Origin: Candidatus Rokuibacteriota bacterium
Lineage (GTDB): Bacteria > Methylomirabilota > Methylomirabilia > Rokubacteriales > CSP1-6
Assembly (NCBI GenBank): GCA_003221695.1
Contig: QHSX01000051.1
Coordinates: forward strand, 30,843 to 94,842
DNA length: 64,000 nt
Reading direction: 5' to 3'
This document shows, one piece after another, positions 39,169 through 47,872 of this stretch (within the stretch, counting starts at the first letter, position 1; each line of letters starts with the position of its first letter). The notes below the pieces were generated by a model. It searched no databases, was not told the DNA's origin, and saw nothing but the letters and a program-made list of their open reading frames with translations. Both the position numbers and the translations under genes were made by a program.

Positions 39169-40121
39169 GAGGACGAAGCCTCGACGGACGGCCGCCTGAC
39201 CCAGAGCCCCGCGAGCCCGCCAGGAGCGGCGATGACGATCGCGGCGAGGATCGCGCCGAAAATCAGGCGCCAGAACGGGACGACCGACATCACCCAATCC
39301 TGGAGGTAGATGAAGACGAAGGCGCCGAGGACGGGTCCGAAGAAGCTCGCGAACCCGCCGAGCAGCGTCATGAAAACGATGTTGCCCGACTGCGTCCAGT
39401 AGGCGAGCGTCGGGTCCACGTTGCCCGTCGGCGGGCCGAGGAGGGCGCCGCCGACCGCGGCGTAGACGGCGGAGATCACAAAGGCGCACCAGCGATAGCG
39501 CGCGACGCCGATGCCGAGCGTCTCGGCTTTCGTCGGGTTGTCGCGGATCGTCTTGAGGCAGAGGCCGAACGGGGAGTGGACGATGCGCCACATGACGAGG
39601 GTGGCGAGGACGAGCACGGCCAGCGAGTAGTAGTAGTAGGGGCCGGCGAGGTAGTCGGTCTTCGGCAGACCCTCGATGCTCCTCCCGAGAAGGGTCGGGC
39701 GCAGGAAGGGCATGCCCTCGTCGCCGCCCGTCAGGCGGTAGAACTTCAGCACGAACGTGTAGAAGACCATGCCGAACGCGAGCGTGAGCATCCCAAAGTA
39801 GATCTTCACGTAGCGTACGCAGAGGGCGCCGACCGGGGCCGCCACCAGCGCGCCGAGCGCCGCCGCGGCGACGAGGATCACCTCCATCGAGCGGACCTTG
39901 AAGACGCTCGTGAGGAACGCGCCGGTGTACGCGCCAACGCCGAGGAACAGTGCGTGCCCGAAGGAGACGAGGCCCGTGTATCCGAAGAGGAGGTTCAGCC
40001 CCAGGAGCGCCACCGCGTAGGCCATGAACGGCAGCATCAAGAGCACGTGGTAGGTCGGCGCGACGAGGGGCGCCAGGACGGTCGCGCCGAGCGCCAGGGC
40101 GAGGACGAGCCGGCCGCTCAC
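39165..40121 (-). CDS. livM: Branched-chain amino-acid-type ABC transporter permease LivM
   Basis: This 318-residue permease has about eight to ten transmembrane helices and the LivM motif G-L-N-L-L-F-G-Y-T-G-L-V-S-F-G-H-A-L-F-L-G-V-G-A-Y. The C-terminal coupling segment is R-D-N-P-T-K-A-E-T-L-G-I. The GTG at 40121 overlaps the livH stop as GTGA; the longer upstream frame is not used. It forms the channel with LivH. Confidence 0.9.
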   Translation of the reverse strand: MSGRLVLALALGATVLAPLVAPTYHVLLMLPFMAYAVALLGLNLLFGYTGLVSFGHALFLGVGAYTGAFLTSVFKVRSMEVILVAAAALGALVAAPVGALCVRYVKIYFGMLTLAFGMVFYTFVLKFYRLTGGDEGMPFLRPTLLGRSIEGLPKTDYLAGPYYYYSLAVLVLATLVMWRIVHSPFGLCLKTIRDNPTKAETLGIGVARYRWCAFVISAVYAAVGGALLGPPTGNVDPTLAYWTQSGNIVFMTLLGGFASFFGPVLGAFVFIYLQDWVMSVVPFWRLIFGAILAAIVIAAPGGLAGLWVRRPSVEASSS

Positions 40122-40981
40122 GCCGGTGGACCGCCGAAGAGGCCGCGCGGCCGGAGCACGAGCACCGCGATCACGATGAGGTAGATCAGGAGCATCTCGA
40201 GCTCCGGGTACACGGAGATCGCGATCGACCTGAGCACGCCGACGACGAGCGCACCGACGAAGGCGCCCCGCATGGACCCGAGGCCGCCGATCACGACGAC
40301 GGCGAAGGCCTCCACGATCAGCTCGATGCCCATCTCGCTCATCGCCGCCGTCGCCGGAATGACGAGCGCGCCGCCCAGGGTGCCCAGGGCCGTGCCGAGC
40401 GTGAAGACCGTCGTGTGGAGGCGCCGCATGTCCACGCCGAGCGCCTCCGTCATCTCCCGGTTGTCGGCGCTGGCGCGGATGATCCAGCCGAAGGTGGTGC
40501 GGGTCAGGAGCCAGCCGATGAGCACGGCGATGGCGAGACTGGCGCCGATCACGATCAGGTTGTACACGGGCACCGTCGTCCCCAGGACGCCCACGCGGCC
40601 GTAGGTCAGGTAGAGGCCGGAGGTGGAGCGGGGCGACGTGCCCCACGTCATCCGGATCGCGTCCTCCATCATGAGGACGATGGCGAAGGTCAAGAGGAGC
40701 TGGAAGGTCTCGTCGCGGTCGTAGACGAAGCGGAGGAGTCCGCGCTCGACGGGGACACCGACCGCGCCCACGGCGAGCCCCGCGACGGCCAGCGGCGCGA
40801 TGAACAGCGCGGGCGGCCCGCCCGCCCCCACGTACCAGCCGACCGCGGAGACCCCGACGTAGGCGCCGAGCGCGTAGAAGGAGCCGCACGCGAGGTTGAA
40901 GATCTTCTGCACGCCGAAGACGACTTGAAGCCCCGCCGACACCAGGAAGAGGATGCTCCCGTGGAACACCCCGCTGAGCAC
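40118..40981 (-). CDS. livH: Branched-chain amino-acid-type ABC transporter permease LivH
   Basis: This 287-residue integral membrane protein has the LivH features G-L-Q-V-V-F-G-V-Q-K-I-F-N-L-A-C-G-S-F-Y-A-L-G-A-Y, the coupling loop R-A-S-A-D-N-R-E-M-T-E-A-L-G-V-D and I-G-G-L-G-S-M-R-G-A. A GTG at 40981 is taken as start, 20 nt after the binding-protein stop. The N-terminus is a little uncertain because no strong RBS is seen. Confidence 0.88.
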   Translation of the reverse strand: MLSGVFHGSILFLVSAGLQVVFGVQKIFNLACGSFYALGAYVGVSAVGWYVGAGGPPALFIAPLAVAGLAVGAVGVPVERGLLRFVYDRDETFQLLLTFAIVLMMEDAIRMTWGTSPRSTSGLYLTYGRVGVLGTTVPVYNLIVIGASLAIAVLIGWLLTRTTFGWIIRASADNREMTEALGVDMRRLHTTVFTLGTALGTLGGALVIPATAAMSEMGIELIVEAFAVVVIGGLGSMRGAFVGALVVGVLRSIAISVYPELEMLLIYLIVIAVLVLRPRGLFGGPPA

Positions 40982-41001
40982 GACATTGACGACGGCCCGC
41001 G

Positions 41002-42270
41002 CTAGATCTTCCAGGAGTTGATCCAGTCGAAGAGCTTCGTGCCGGCGGGCTTCATCGCCACCTTCGTCGAGACGACCTCGACCGGGTCGATCGTGACGAA
41101 GTCGTAGGGGTTCTTGTGCGTCGTGATCCCTTGGTAGAAGTTGCACATGTGGACGTGGTCCTCGCGCCAGCTGCGCCGCCCCGAGAGTGACTCGACCTCG
41201 ATGCCCTCGAGCGCCCGGACGACGGTCGCCTTCTCGGGCCACTTCGTGCTCCCCGCGGCGGCCTTCTCGACGGCGGCCTTGTACGACTCGGCACAGAAGT
41301 AGGCGTGGTCGCACTCGTACGGCGGGTACTCGGCGTACTTCGCCTTGTACTCGCGGACGAACTGCTTGAGGAGCGCCGAGCCCTTCGGATCGTCGAAGTA
41401 CATCGTGTTGTAGCCGAGCAGCAACCCTTCGGGCGTGAAGTTCTTCTTGAGCGAATCGTGGACGCCGCCCGCCGTGGTGAACGCGCCCTTCATCGTCTTG
41501 AAGAGGTCGACCGCGGCCGCTTGCTTCAGGATGATCGTCGCGTCGCCCGACCAGAACGAGCACATGAGGAGGTCCGCCCTCGACTGCTGGATGGCGGCGA
41601 GGTGCGAGGTGAAGTCCGTGACGCCGAGCTTGGGAAAAAGCTCGAGCACGAACTTCACGTCCGGCGTGTATCGCTTGAGGACGGCCTGGTAGGCCTGCCA
41701 GCAGTCGTGGCCGTAGGAGTAGTCGTTCCCGATGCCGGCGACGGTTTTGATCCCCTTGAAGTGCCTGGCGGTGAGCATGCCGGCGACGATGGCCTCGACC
41801 TCGTTGTCCACGCTCTTGAAGGCCCAACGGGGGTTCGGCATCGTTTCCTCGACGCCCTTCTGCGTGGTGCCGTCCCACGAGAGCCATGGTGTCCCGAGGT
41901 CCTCGGCCACCGGGCCGAGCGCCAGCGTCACTCCGGTCGAGATGCCGCCGAGCACCGCCTCCACCTTGTCCTGGAGGACGAGCTTCCGGTAGCGCTCGAC
42001 GGTGTCCTTGGGGTTCGATTCCTCTTCGACGACCAGCTGCACGGGACGCCCGAGGATCCCCCCGGCCCGGTTGACGCGCTCGAGCCACCACTCGGTCCCG
42101 CGCAATCCAGCGGCGCCCACCGGGGCCGCGATGCCCGCACGGATCGTGAGCACGCCGAGCTTCACCGGGTGGCCGGCCTGCGCGAACGCTGGTGGAGCGT
42201 CGAGCCGGACCGTCGCCGCGGCAGCTCCGGCGCCCACCAGCCTCAGAAAGCTTCGCCGAGTCGTCCTCAT
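41002..42270 (-). CDS. livK: Branched-chain amino-acid-type ABC transporter substrate-binding protein (Tat signal)
   Basis: The 422-residue type I periplasmic-binding protein begins M-R-T-T-R-R-S-F-L-R-L-V-G-A-G-A-A-A-A, a twin-arginine signal (R-R-S-F-L), so it is exported folded. The mature part has V-K-L-G-V-L-T-I-R-A-G-I-A-A-P-V-G and G-G-I-S-T-G-V-T-L-A. These Leu/Ile/Val- or amide-binding relatives often carry aromatic or other acids in this kind of bacterium, so the ligand is open. AAGGAGG lies just upstream. It is first in the operon livK-H-M-G-F-metE-like. Confidence 0.9.
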   Translation of the reverse strand: MRTTRRSFLRLVGAGAAAATVRLDAPPAFAQAGHPVKLGVLTIRAGIAAPVGAAGLRGTEWWLERVNRAGGILGRPVQLVVEEESNPKDTVERYRKLVLQDKVEAVLGGISTGVTLALGPVAEDLGTPWLSWDGTTQKGVEETMPNPRWAFKSVDNEVEAIVAGMLTARHFKGIKTVAGIGNDYSYGHDCWQAYQAVLKRYTPDVKFVLELFPKLGVTDFTSHLAAIQQSRADLLMCSFWSGDATIILKQAAAVDLFKTMKGAFTTAGGVHDSLKKNFTPEGLLLGYNTMYFDDPKGSALLKQFVREYKAKYAEYPPYECDHAYFCAESYKAAVEKAAAGSTKWPEKATVVRALEGIEVESLSGRRSWREDHVHMCNFYQGITTHKNPYDFVTIDPVEVVSTKVAMKPAGTKLFDWINSWKI

Positions 42271-42310
42271 GACGTCCTCCTTGCGCGTCCGCGCTTGGTC
42301 ACCCGCCGCT

Positions 42311-42318
42311 TTGTATCA
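42311..42318 (-). promoter_or_regulatory. Candidate extended -10 before the liv operon
   Basis: Minus-strand TGATACAA (with a preceding G) is 40 nt upstream of the livK ATG at 42270. It is identical to the motif before the peptide-importer operon at 22748-22755. A plausible extended -10; no clear -35 is seen. Confidence 0.35.
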
Positions 42319-42400
42319 CACTCCGGCGCGGGCCGGTTCGGCGCGCCCGGACGCCCGAATTTCCAAAGCCGGCGCCGGTGTGATAGTCGTAAGACTTACC

Positions 42401-44641
42401 ATGTACGTGCGCTTTTGGGGGACCCGCGGCTCCATCGCCACGCCCGGACGCACGACGGCCGTCTACGGCGGCAACACGTCGTGCACCGAGGTGCGCGCCG
42501 CCGACGGGACCGTCATCGTCCTCGACTGTGGCACCGGCGCCCGCGGGCTCGGCCTGCACCTCGTTCGGACGATGCCGCAGCCGATGCGGATCCACCTCTT
42601 CATCGGCCACACGCACTGGGACCACATCCAGGGCTTCCCGTTCTTCGTCCCCGCCTTTCGGCCCGGCGCCGAGCTGAACATCTACGCGCCCCTCGGTTTC
42701 CAGCGCGGGCTCGAGGAGGCGATGGCCGGGCAGATGGAGTATTCGTATTTCCCCGTGAAACTCCGCGAGCTGCAGAGCCGCATCCACTACACCGAGCTCG
42801 ACGAGGGCTTCCTCCGCGTCGGCGACGTGCTGGTGGAGACGCAGTACCTGAACCACACCGCGCCCACGATCGCGTACCGGCTGTCGAGCGGCGGTGCGAC
42901 CGTGGCCTATATGACTGACCACGAGCCGTTCTGGAGTGTGCCGGGCCGGGTGTCGCAGCACCCGGGTGATGAGCGTCACATCGCGTTCATGCGCGGCGCC
43001 GACCTGGTCATCCACGACGCGCAGTACACCGAGGAGGAGTACCGGAGCAAGGTCGGCTGGGGACACAGTCCCCTCGAGTACGCGGTCGACGTCGCGCTGG
43101 CGGCGGGCGCGCGTCGCCTGGCCCTCTTCCACCACGACCCGCAGCACGACGATACGATCATGGAGCGCATCGAGTCCGAGGCGCGGGCGCGCGCGGTCTC
43201 GCGCGGGGCGGCGCTCGAGGTGCTCGCGGCGCGCGAGGGCCTCGAGCTCGAGCTCTCCGGCAACGGCTCCGCGCGCGACGTGGGCGCCGCCTCCGCGCTC
43301 CAGCACCGGCAGATCGCGGGCGGGCGCGTGCTGGTCGTCAGCGGCGACGACAAGGAGATCGCCGCGATCGAGGAGGTCCTGGGCGAGGATGCTCTCGTTC
43401 TGCTCCGCCTCGCGGACATGTCGGCCGTGCTCAGCCGGGGGTCGGAGCTCCGGCCGGACCTCGCGATCATCGACCGCGGGCTGCTCACCGGTGAGGGCGC
43501 GCTCGCCACGCTGCGCGCACGCCTCGGCCGGGGAAACCTTCCCGTCGTCGTGCTCGCGGACGGCTCCGAGGCGGCTGACGTCGTCGCCCCGGCCGAGGCG
43601 GCCTCCACCGACTACCTCGCCCGGCCCTTCAGCCCGCCGATGCTGCGGGCGCGGGTTCGCGCCTGGCTCTCGCGCACGCGGGTGGCCTCCGACGCAACGC
43701 GTGGCCTGCGGGCGCGGCCGGCCGAGGACGCCGACCGCGTCGACCTCCGGTCCCGCCGCGCGAGCCTGCTCGCGTCGGTGCCGCTCTTCGGGTCACTCAC
43801 GAACGAGGAGCGCGAGCTGCTGATCGCGCAGGCGTCCGAGGAGGTCTTCGCCGCGGGCCACTCGATCATCCAGGAGAGCGACCCGCCCGACCGCCTCTTC
43901 GTGATCCTCGCGGGTCGCGCCCGCGCGCTCGAGACCGCCCCCGGCAGCCCCACGGAGGTGATCCTGAGCGAGTTCGGCGAAGGCGAGATCCTGGGTGAGC
44001 TCGCCGTCATCCGCAACCGAGCGCGGTCGGCGACGGTGGTGGCCATCGAGCGGACGCACTGCCTCGTGCTCAACCGGAACGACTTCCTGCGCGTGCTTGA
44101 GACCTCGGTCAGGCTTGCGCTGGCCCTGCTCCGGACGGTGGCCGGGCGGCTCGCCGAGACCGACCGCCGGCTGTCCCGATACGCGCCCGACCCGGTGACG
44201 GGGCTCGCGAGCCGCCGCGCGTTCGACGACCAGTACAAACGCCTCGCCGCCGTGGCCCGCCGGCGGGGAACCGGCGCGCTGATGCTCGTGCTCGACATCG
44301 TTCAGCTGAGGGCGATCAACGACCGCTTTGGCTATGGCGTCGGCGACGACGTCCTGCGGGCCGTGGCCGACGCGCTCGTCGAGGCGACGCGCACCACGGA
44401 CCTCCTCGCACGCCACGGGAGCGACGAATTCGCGGTCTTCTTCCCGGATGCGGGGCCCGGCGCGACCGACATCGTGACGGCTCGCGTGCGGGACCGGATC
44501 GCACAACTGGCGGGAAAGCGCGGCCTGCCGGTCGACCACATCCGCTGTAGTGTCGGAGTCGCCTACAGTCCGTCGCCTCCGGACACGCCCGATGAGCTGC
44601 TCCGCGAGGCCGACGCACAGATGCACCGGACCAGGGCGTAA
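42401..44641 (+). CDS. Multidomain signalling protein: metallo-beta-lactamase fold + receiver + cNMP-binding + GGDEF
   Basis: This 746-residue cytoplasmic protein has four modules in order. Residues 1-285 are a metallo-beta-lactamase fold with H70-T-H72-W-D74-H75 and a later D-H-E. Residues about 305-430 are receiver-like (V-L-V-V-S-G-D-D-K, L-A-I-I-D-R-G at the phosphosite, then a Y-L-A-R-P-F end). Residues about 450-585 are a cyclic-nucleotide-binding domain (L-F-V-I-L-A-G-R-A-R, G-E-I-L-G-E-L-A-V-I). Residues about 590-746 are GGDEF, with active-site loop G-S-D-E-F at 673-677 and an inhibitory RxxD site (R664-T-T-D) exactly five residues before it. It could make cyclic-di-GMP in response to a nucleotide and a hydrolase or sensor domain. 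It stands alone, divergent from livK. Confidence 0.88.
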   Translation: MYVRFWGTRGSIATPGRTTAVYGGNTSCTEVRAADGTVIVLDCGTGARGLGLHLVRTMPQPMRIHLFIGHTHWDHIQGFPFFVPAFRPGAELNIYAPLGFQRGLEEAMAGQMEYSYFPVKLRELQSRIHYTELDEGFLRVGDVLVETQYLNHTAPTIAYRLSSGGATVAYMTDHEPFWSVPGRVSQHPGDERHIAFMRGADLVIHDAQYTEEEYRSKVGWGHSPLEYAVDVALAAGARRLALFHHDPQHDDTIMERIESEARARAVSRGAALEVLAAREGLELELSGNGSARDVGAASALQHRQIAGGRVLVVSGDDKEIAAIEEVLGEDALVLLRLADMSAVLSRGSELRPDLAIIDRGLLTGEGALATLRARLGRGNLPVVVLADGSEAADVVAPAEAASTDYLARPFSPPMLRARVRAWLSRTRVASDATRGLRARPAEDADRVDLRSRRASLLASVPLFGSLTNEERELLIAQASEEVFAAGHSIIQESDPPDRLFVILAGRARALETAPGSPTEVILSEFGEGEILGELAVIRNRARSATVVAIERTHCLVLNRNDFLRVLETSVRLALALLRTVAGRLAETDRRLSRYAPDPVTGLASRRAFDDQYKRLAAVARRRGTGALMLVLDIVQLRAINDRFGYGVGDDVLRAVADALVEATRTTDLLARHGSDEFAVFFPDAGPGATDIVTARVRDRIAQLAGKRGLPVDHIRCSVGVAYSPSPPDTPDELLREADAQMHRTRA

Positions 44642-44649
44642 CGGCGTCC

Positions 44650-44663
44650 GCGCGGCGCCGCGC
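44650..44663. terminator. GC-rich palindrome between convergent genes
   Basis: GCGCGGCGCCGCGC is a perfect 14-bp palindrome in the 25-nt gap between convergent stops (44641 plus, 44667 minus). In this GC-rich context some such palindromes arise by chance, so the call is tentative. Confidence 0.3.
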
Positions 44664-44666
44664 GCC

Positions 44667-45416
44667 TCAGCGGCTCGCCCTCCGCTTCCGCTCCACGAAG
44701 GCGCGGATCCGTGCGCGCGCTTCTGGGCTCGTGCGGAGCGCGGCGCCGTACGCCTCAGGGCTGCGGTCCCGCTCGCCTCTCCGGATAGCCGCGACGACCT
44801 CCTTCGTCGCCGCGAGGCTCGCGCGGGGTGCGCGCGCGATGTCCGCCGCCAGCGCGGCGACGCTCGCCTCGAGCGTCGGCGGCGCGACGACGCGATTGAC
44901 GAGACCCATGCGAAGCGCCTCGCTCGCGTGGATCGTCCGGCCGGTCAGCAGGAGCTCACACGCCCACCCCCCGGCCACGACGTCGAGCAGACGGGCGATG
45001 CCGTAGGCGGGGTTGAAGCCCAGCGTGACTTCGGGGAGGCCGAAGCGTGCGCGGTCGGAGGCCACGCGGAGGTCCTGTGCCGCCGCGAGCATGAGGCCGC
45101 CGCCGAGGGCCCAGCCGTCGATCGCGGCGATCGTCACCTGCGGCAGGTGGGCGAAGCGGTCGAGGAGCGCGGCCTGCCGGGTTGCCAGGGCTTCCGCCTC
45201 GTCCCCGGTGAGCGTCGTCATCTCGGCGAGGTCGTTGCCGGCGCAGAAGGCGCGCCCGCGGCCGGTGACGACGAGGACCGTGACGTCATCCATCGCGGCC
45301 ACGCGCGCGAGCGTCTGCTCGAGGGCTCCCGTGAGGGAACGGTCGAGCGCGTTGAGCGCCGCGGGGCGGTTGAGGCGGAGCCACGCGACGCCGTCCTTGG
45401 CGTCGAGGTCGATCAC
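44667..45416 (-). CDS. Crotonase-family protein lacking one catalytic Glu
   Basis: This 249-residue crotonase-fold protein retains N-D-L-A-E-M (oxyanion-hole region) and the second Glu in F-G-L-P-E-V-T. The first catalytic position reads G-G-G-L-M-L-A with Met in place of Glu, and the later G-G-T-Q segment is replaced by P-A-Y-G-I-A-R. It is therefore probably not a simple enoyl-CoA hydratase; isomerase or another crotonase reaction is more likely. GTG 45416 overlaps the stop of a 34-codon smORF as GTGA. It is downstream of the creatininase gene. Confidence 0.82.
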   Translation of the reverse strand: MIDLDAKDGVAWLRLNRPAALNALDRSLTGALEQTLARVAAMDDVTVLVVTGRGRAFCAGNDLAEMTTLTGDEAEALATRQAALLDRFAHLPQVTIAAIDGWALGGGLMLAAAQDLRVASDRARFGLPEVTLGFNPAYGIARLLDVVAGGWACELLLTGRTIHASEALRMGLVNRVVAPPTLEASVAALAADIARAPRASLAATKEVVAAIRRGERDRSPEAYGAALRTSPEARARIRAFVERKRRASR

Positions 45417-45517
45417 TGTAGCGGGCGCCGCGGGGCCGGCACACTCCGTGGGCGGCGTGCCGTGGGCACGAAGTGGCTCCGTCCGGCAACGGCTCCGTTC
45501 AGCATGTCGCGTCTCAT
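45413..45517 (-). CDS. Intercistronic mosaic smORF B (34 aa)
   Basis: It starts at ATG 45517, 19 nt after the creatininase stop. The TGA overlaps the crotonase GTG as GTGA. The peptide begins M-R-R-D-M-L-N-G-A and ends R-R-P-L-Q. The first 27 nt match smORF A (53817-53906) at 24 positions. The 3' part (CCACGGAGT, then CCGGCC and CCCGCT) matches smORF C. No protein family is recognised; a coupling leader is plausible. Confidence 0.45.
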   Translation of the reverse strand: MRRDMLNGAVAGRSHFVPTARRPRSVPAPRRPLQ

Positions 45518-45536
45518 CCTAGCGACCTGGCTGCGC

Positions 45537-46469
45537 TCATCGATCCGATCTCCTCACTAACAGGGCGATCGCCGCCGCGGCGATCAGCGCCAGGGCCGTC
45601 GTCGCGAGAGGCCAGAAGTCGGTGCGAAAGAACGGGAGCGCGAAGAAGGGCGAGCGGCGGTCGGCGGGACGAATCCGGCCCTCGAGCAGACCCTCGATCA
45701 GCGCCATCGTTTCGGCGATCAGGACCTCGGTCGTTGCCTTGGCGAAGGCCGGATCGGCCAGCGCAGGGTGGCCGACGTAGCCACGGCCGCCATTCCTCAG
45801 CGGGTAGTTCGGCAGCACGCGCGCCGCGAGCGGGTAGCGCGCCGGTGGGAGCGCCCGGTAGGCTCCGTCCACGAGGTCCGGGCGGACGAGCAGCATCAGC
45901 GAGGTCTCCCACCAGCCGCCGTGGGCGTCCTCCGCGAACGCCTGGCGCTCCTCGTCCGAGAGCGGGCGGCCGAGCGCCGCTCCGATCTTGTCGAGGTAGC
46001 GTCCACGCAGGAACTGCCACGCGAGGTGGCCCGTGAACGACGCCATCGTGATCCCGTACCGTCCGGACACGGCCGCGGCCGCCTCGTCGAGTGCCGCGAG
46101 ATGGCCGGGCCCGGCGTGGCCGTTCGCGACGAGGATGTAGCGGAAGCCGGCGCGGGCGAGCGACGCCCCGTAGTCCACGAGCGCGTCGCGTACGACGCGC
46201 TGGCGCACGCTGATGGTCCCCGTGGCGTCGAACGTGAAGGTGCCGAGGTGGAGCGTCGGCGCCAGCACGACCGTCCAGCCTGGCCGCGCCGCCACCAGGC
46301 GCTCGGCGATGGACTCCGCGAAGTGTCGCGCGGCGATCGCGTCCACGCCGACGGGCAGGTGCGGACCGTGCTCCTCGAGCGGACTCACGGTCAGGACGAT
46401 CACGGTCCGTGCGCGGTCGAGCGCGTCGAGCGCCGGCGAGGACATCTCCTCGAGCAGGCGAACGGTCAA
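45537..46469 (-). CDS. Creatininase-family amidohydrolase with C-terminal membrane anchor
   Basis: The 310-residue protein has the creatininase metal site P-L-E-E-H-G-P-H-L-P-V-G-V-D (Glu, His, Asp ligands), A-N-G-H-A-G-P-G-H and H-G-G-W-W-E-T-S. The family opens cyclic amides such as creatinine or acts in cofactor biosynthesis. Unusually it ends with a hydrophobic helix (F-W-P-L-A-T-T-A-L-A-L-I-A-A-A-A-I-A-L-L-V) and R-R-S-D-R, a likely C-terminal tail anchor. The start appears to be TTG 46469, overlapping the acyltransferase stop as TTGA. Confidence 0.82.
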   Translation of the reverse strand: MTVRLLEEMSSPALDALDRARTVIVLTVSPLEEHGPHLPVGVDAIAARHFAESIAERLVAARPGWTVVLAPTLHLGTFTFDATGTISVRQRVVRDALVDYGASLARAGFRYILVANGHAGPGHLAALDEAAAAVSGRYGITMASFTGHLAWQFLRGRYLDKIGAALGRPLSDEERQAFAEDAHGGWWETSLMLLVRPDLVDGAYRALPPARYPLAARVLPNYPLRNGGRGYVGHPALADPAFAKATTEVLIAETMALIEGLLEGRIRPADRRSPFFALPFFRTDFWPLATTALALIAAAAIALLVRRSDR

Positions 46470-47872
46470 AACGAGCTCCCCTTCGTGTCGGCCAGATACT
46501 CGGCCTTGGCGCGCTCGAACTCGGTGATGATCGCCTGCCGCTCGGCCGTGAGCCGCCGGGCGACGTGCTCCCGTGTGAGCGTGAGGACGTTGAGTCGCAG
46601 GCGGCTCCTGAGGCGCCCGGCGCCCACCCAGTACCGGTAGGCGACGGCGCCCGAGAGCGGGAGCGACAGGGCGAAGGCCAGCGCCCACGCCGCGCCGAGC
46701 ACCCGGGCGACCAGCCAGACCTCGGTTCCCCAGAAGAGGGGATACGCGACCACCGACGCCAGGAACCGCCACGTCGCGTAGTCCGTCTCCTTCCGCGCCA
46801 TCCGGCGCGCCGTCCAGCGCGGGATCCAGTACGGGAGGAAGTTCACCGAGGCGCCGTAGGCGAAGAGGGGAAGGCCGACGACGGCTTGCCAGCCCAGCCG
46901 AAGCCGGCGCGCGCGCCGCGGCGCATCGAGCCGAGCTCGCACCGCTTCGTCCTTGACGTGGTACTCCGCGAGCAGCGCGCGGTAGCCCTCGATCCGCTGC
47001 CAGAGCCGCTCGACGCGCGCGGGATCGCGCGCCCGGAAGTGGCTCACCGCGCCCACGATGGCCCGCGAGAGGCGAATCGGGTCGATCCGCTTGCGCGGGA
47101 CCCCGCCCTCCTCCGTGAGCTCGCGCCCCAGCTCGTCGCGGTAGAGCTCCTCGACGGCGCGCACGAGCTGGGTCGCGTCGATCCGCTCGACGTGCACCAC
47201 CTCGGCCTCCATCGCCCACTGGACGGCCGTCGTGAGCGCCTCCACGGCCGCCACCGGATCCTGGCGGTACGCCTCGCGGTACGGCGTCACGGGCACGGGC
47301 GGGCCGAACGAGACGAGCACGCGCGCCCGGAATGACTTGCGCGCGTCGAAGGTGAGCCCGACGGGAATCAGGCGGAGCGCGCCCGGGTGCTCGGCCTCGT
47401 GCGCGAGCGCGATGCGCGCCGCGCCCGTCTTGATGCGCCGGACGCGCGCCTCTGCGTGCGTCGTCCCCTCCGGGTAGATCGCGATGACGCGGCCCTCGGC
47501 GAGCGCGTCGGCACACGCCGCGAACGTGTCGGTGTTCTTCTCCATGCGGTCCGGATCGTCCTGCCTGCGGTAGACGGGGATCGCCCCGCAGGCCCGGAGA
47601 AACGCCGCGACGAGTCGGCGGTGGAAGAGCCCGGCGGTGGCAAGGTAGTGGACCTTCCGCCGGATAGCCGCTCCGACGAGCAGCGAGTCGATGAAATTGT
47701 TCGGGTGATTGATGCAGAGGAGCACCGGGCCGGCGTCGGGCACGCGCTCGGGATGGCGCACGTCCACCGACTTGAAGAAGAACCAGAGCCAGAAACGGCT
47801 GATCGCGCGGACGACCCGGTACACGCGCTCCCGCCGATCCTGCGCGGCCGGCCTGTCGAGCGCCGTGGTCAT
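46466..47872 (-). CDS. PlsC-type acyltransferase (glycerolphosphate acyltransferase-like)
   Basis: This 468-residue membrane-associated protein has an N-terminal PlsC domain: L-C-I-N-H-P-N-N-F-I-D-S-L-L (catalytic His-Asp), I-P-V-Y-R-R-Q-D-D-P and I-Y-P-E-G-T-T-H (acceptor-binding E-G-T). A C-terminal extension follows, with two or three hydrophobic helices (V-V-G-L-P-L-F-A-Y-G, F-L-A-S-V-V-A-Y-P-L-F-W). It would acylate a glycerolphosphate or related lipid acceptor. ATG overlaps the stop of the upstream 186-codon gene, and its own stop overlaps the creatininase start, so all three are coupled. Confidence 0.85.
   Translation of the reverse strand: MTTALDRPAAQDRRERVYRVVRAISRFWLWFFFKSVDVRHPERVPDAGPVLLCINHPNNFIDSLLVGAAIRRKVHYLATAGLFHRRLVAAFLRACGAIPVYRRQDDPDRMEKNTDTFAACADALAEGRVIAIYPEGTTHAEARVRRIKTGAARIALAHEAEHPGALRLIPVGLTFDARKSFRARVLVSFGPPVPVTPYREAYRQDPVAAVEALTTAVQWAMEAEVVHVERIDATQLVRAVEELYRDELGRELTEEGGVPRKRIDPIRLSRAIVGAVSHFRARDPARVERLWQRIEGYRALLAEYHVKDEAVRARLDAPRRARRLRLGWQAVVGLPLFAYGASVNFLPYWIPRWTARRMARKETDYATWRFLASVVAYPLFWGTEVWLVARVLGAAWALAFALSLPLSGAVAYRYWVGAGRLRSRLRLNVLTLTREHVARRLTAERQAIITEFERAKAEYLADTKGSSF

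Noticed and set aside
40118..42091. A long frame fusing LivH with the binding-protein region
   Set aside because: The binding protein is encoded in another frame with a clear Tat signal. LivH homology starts only near 40981.
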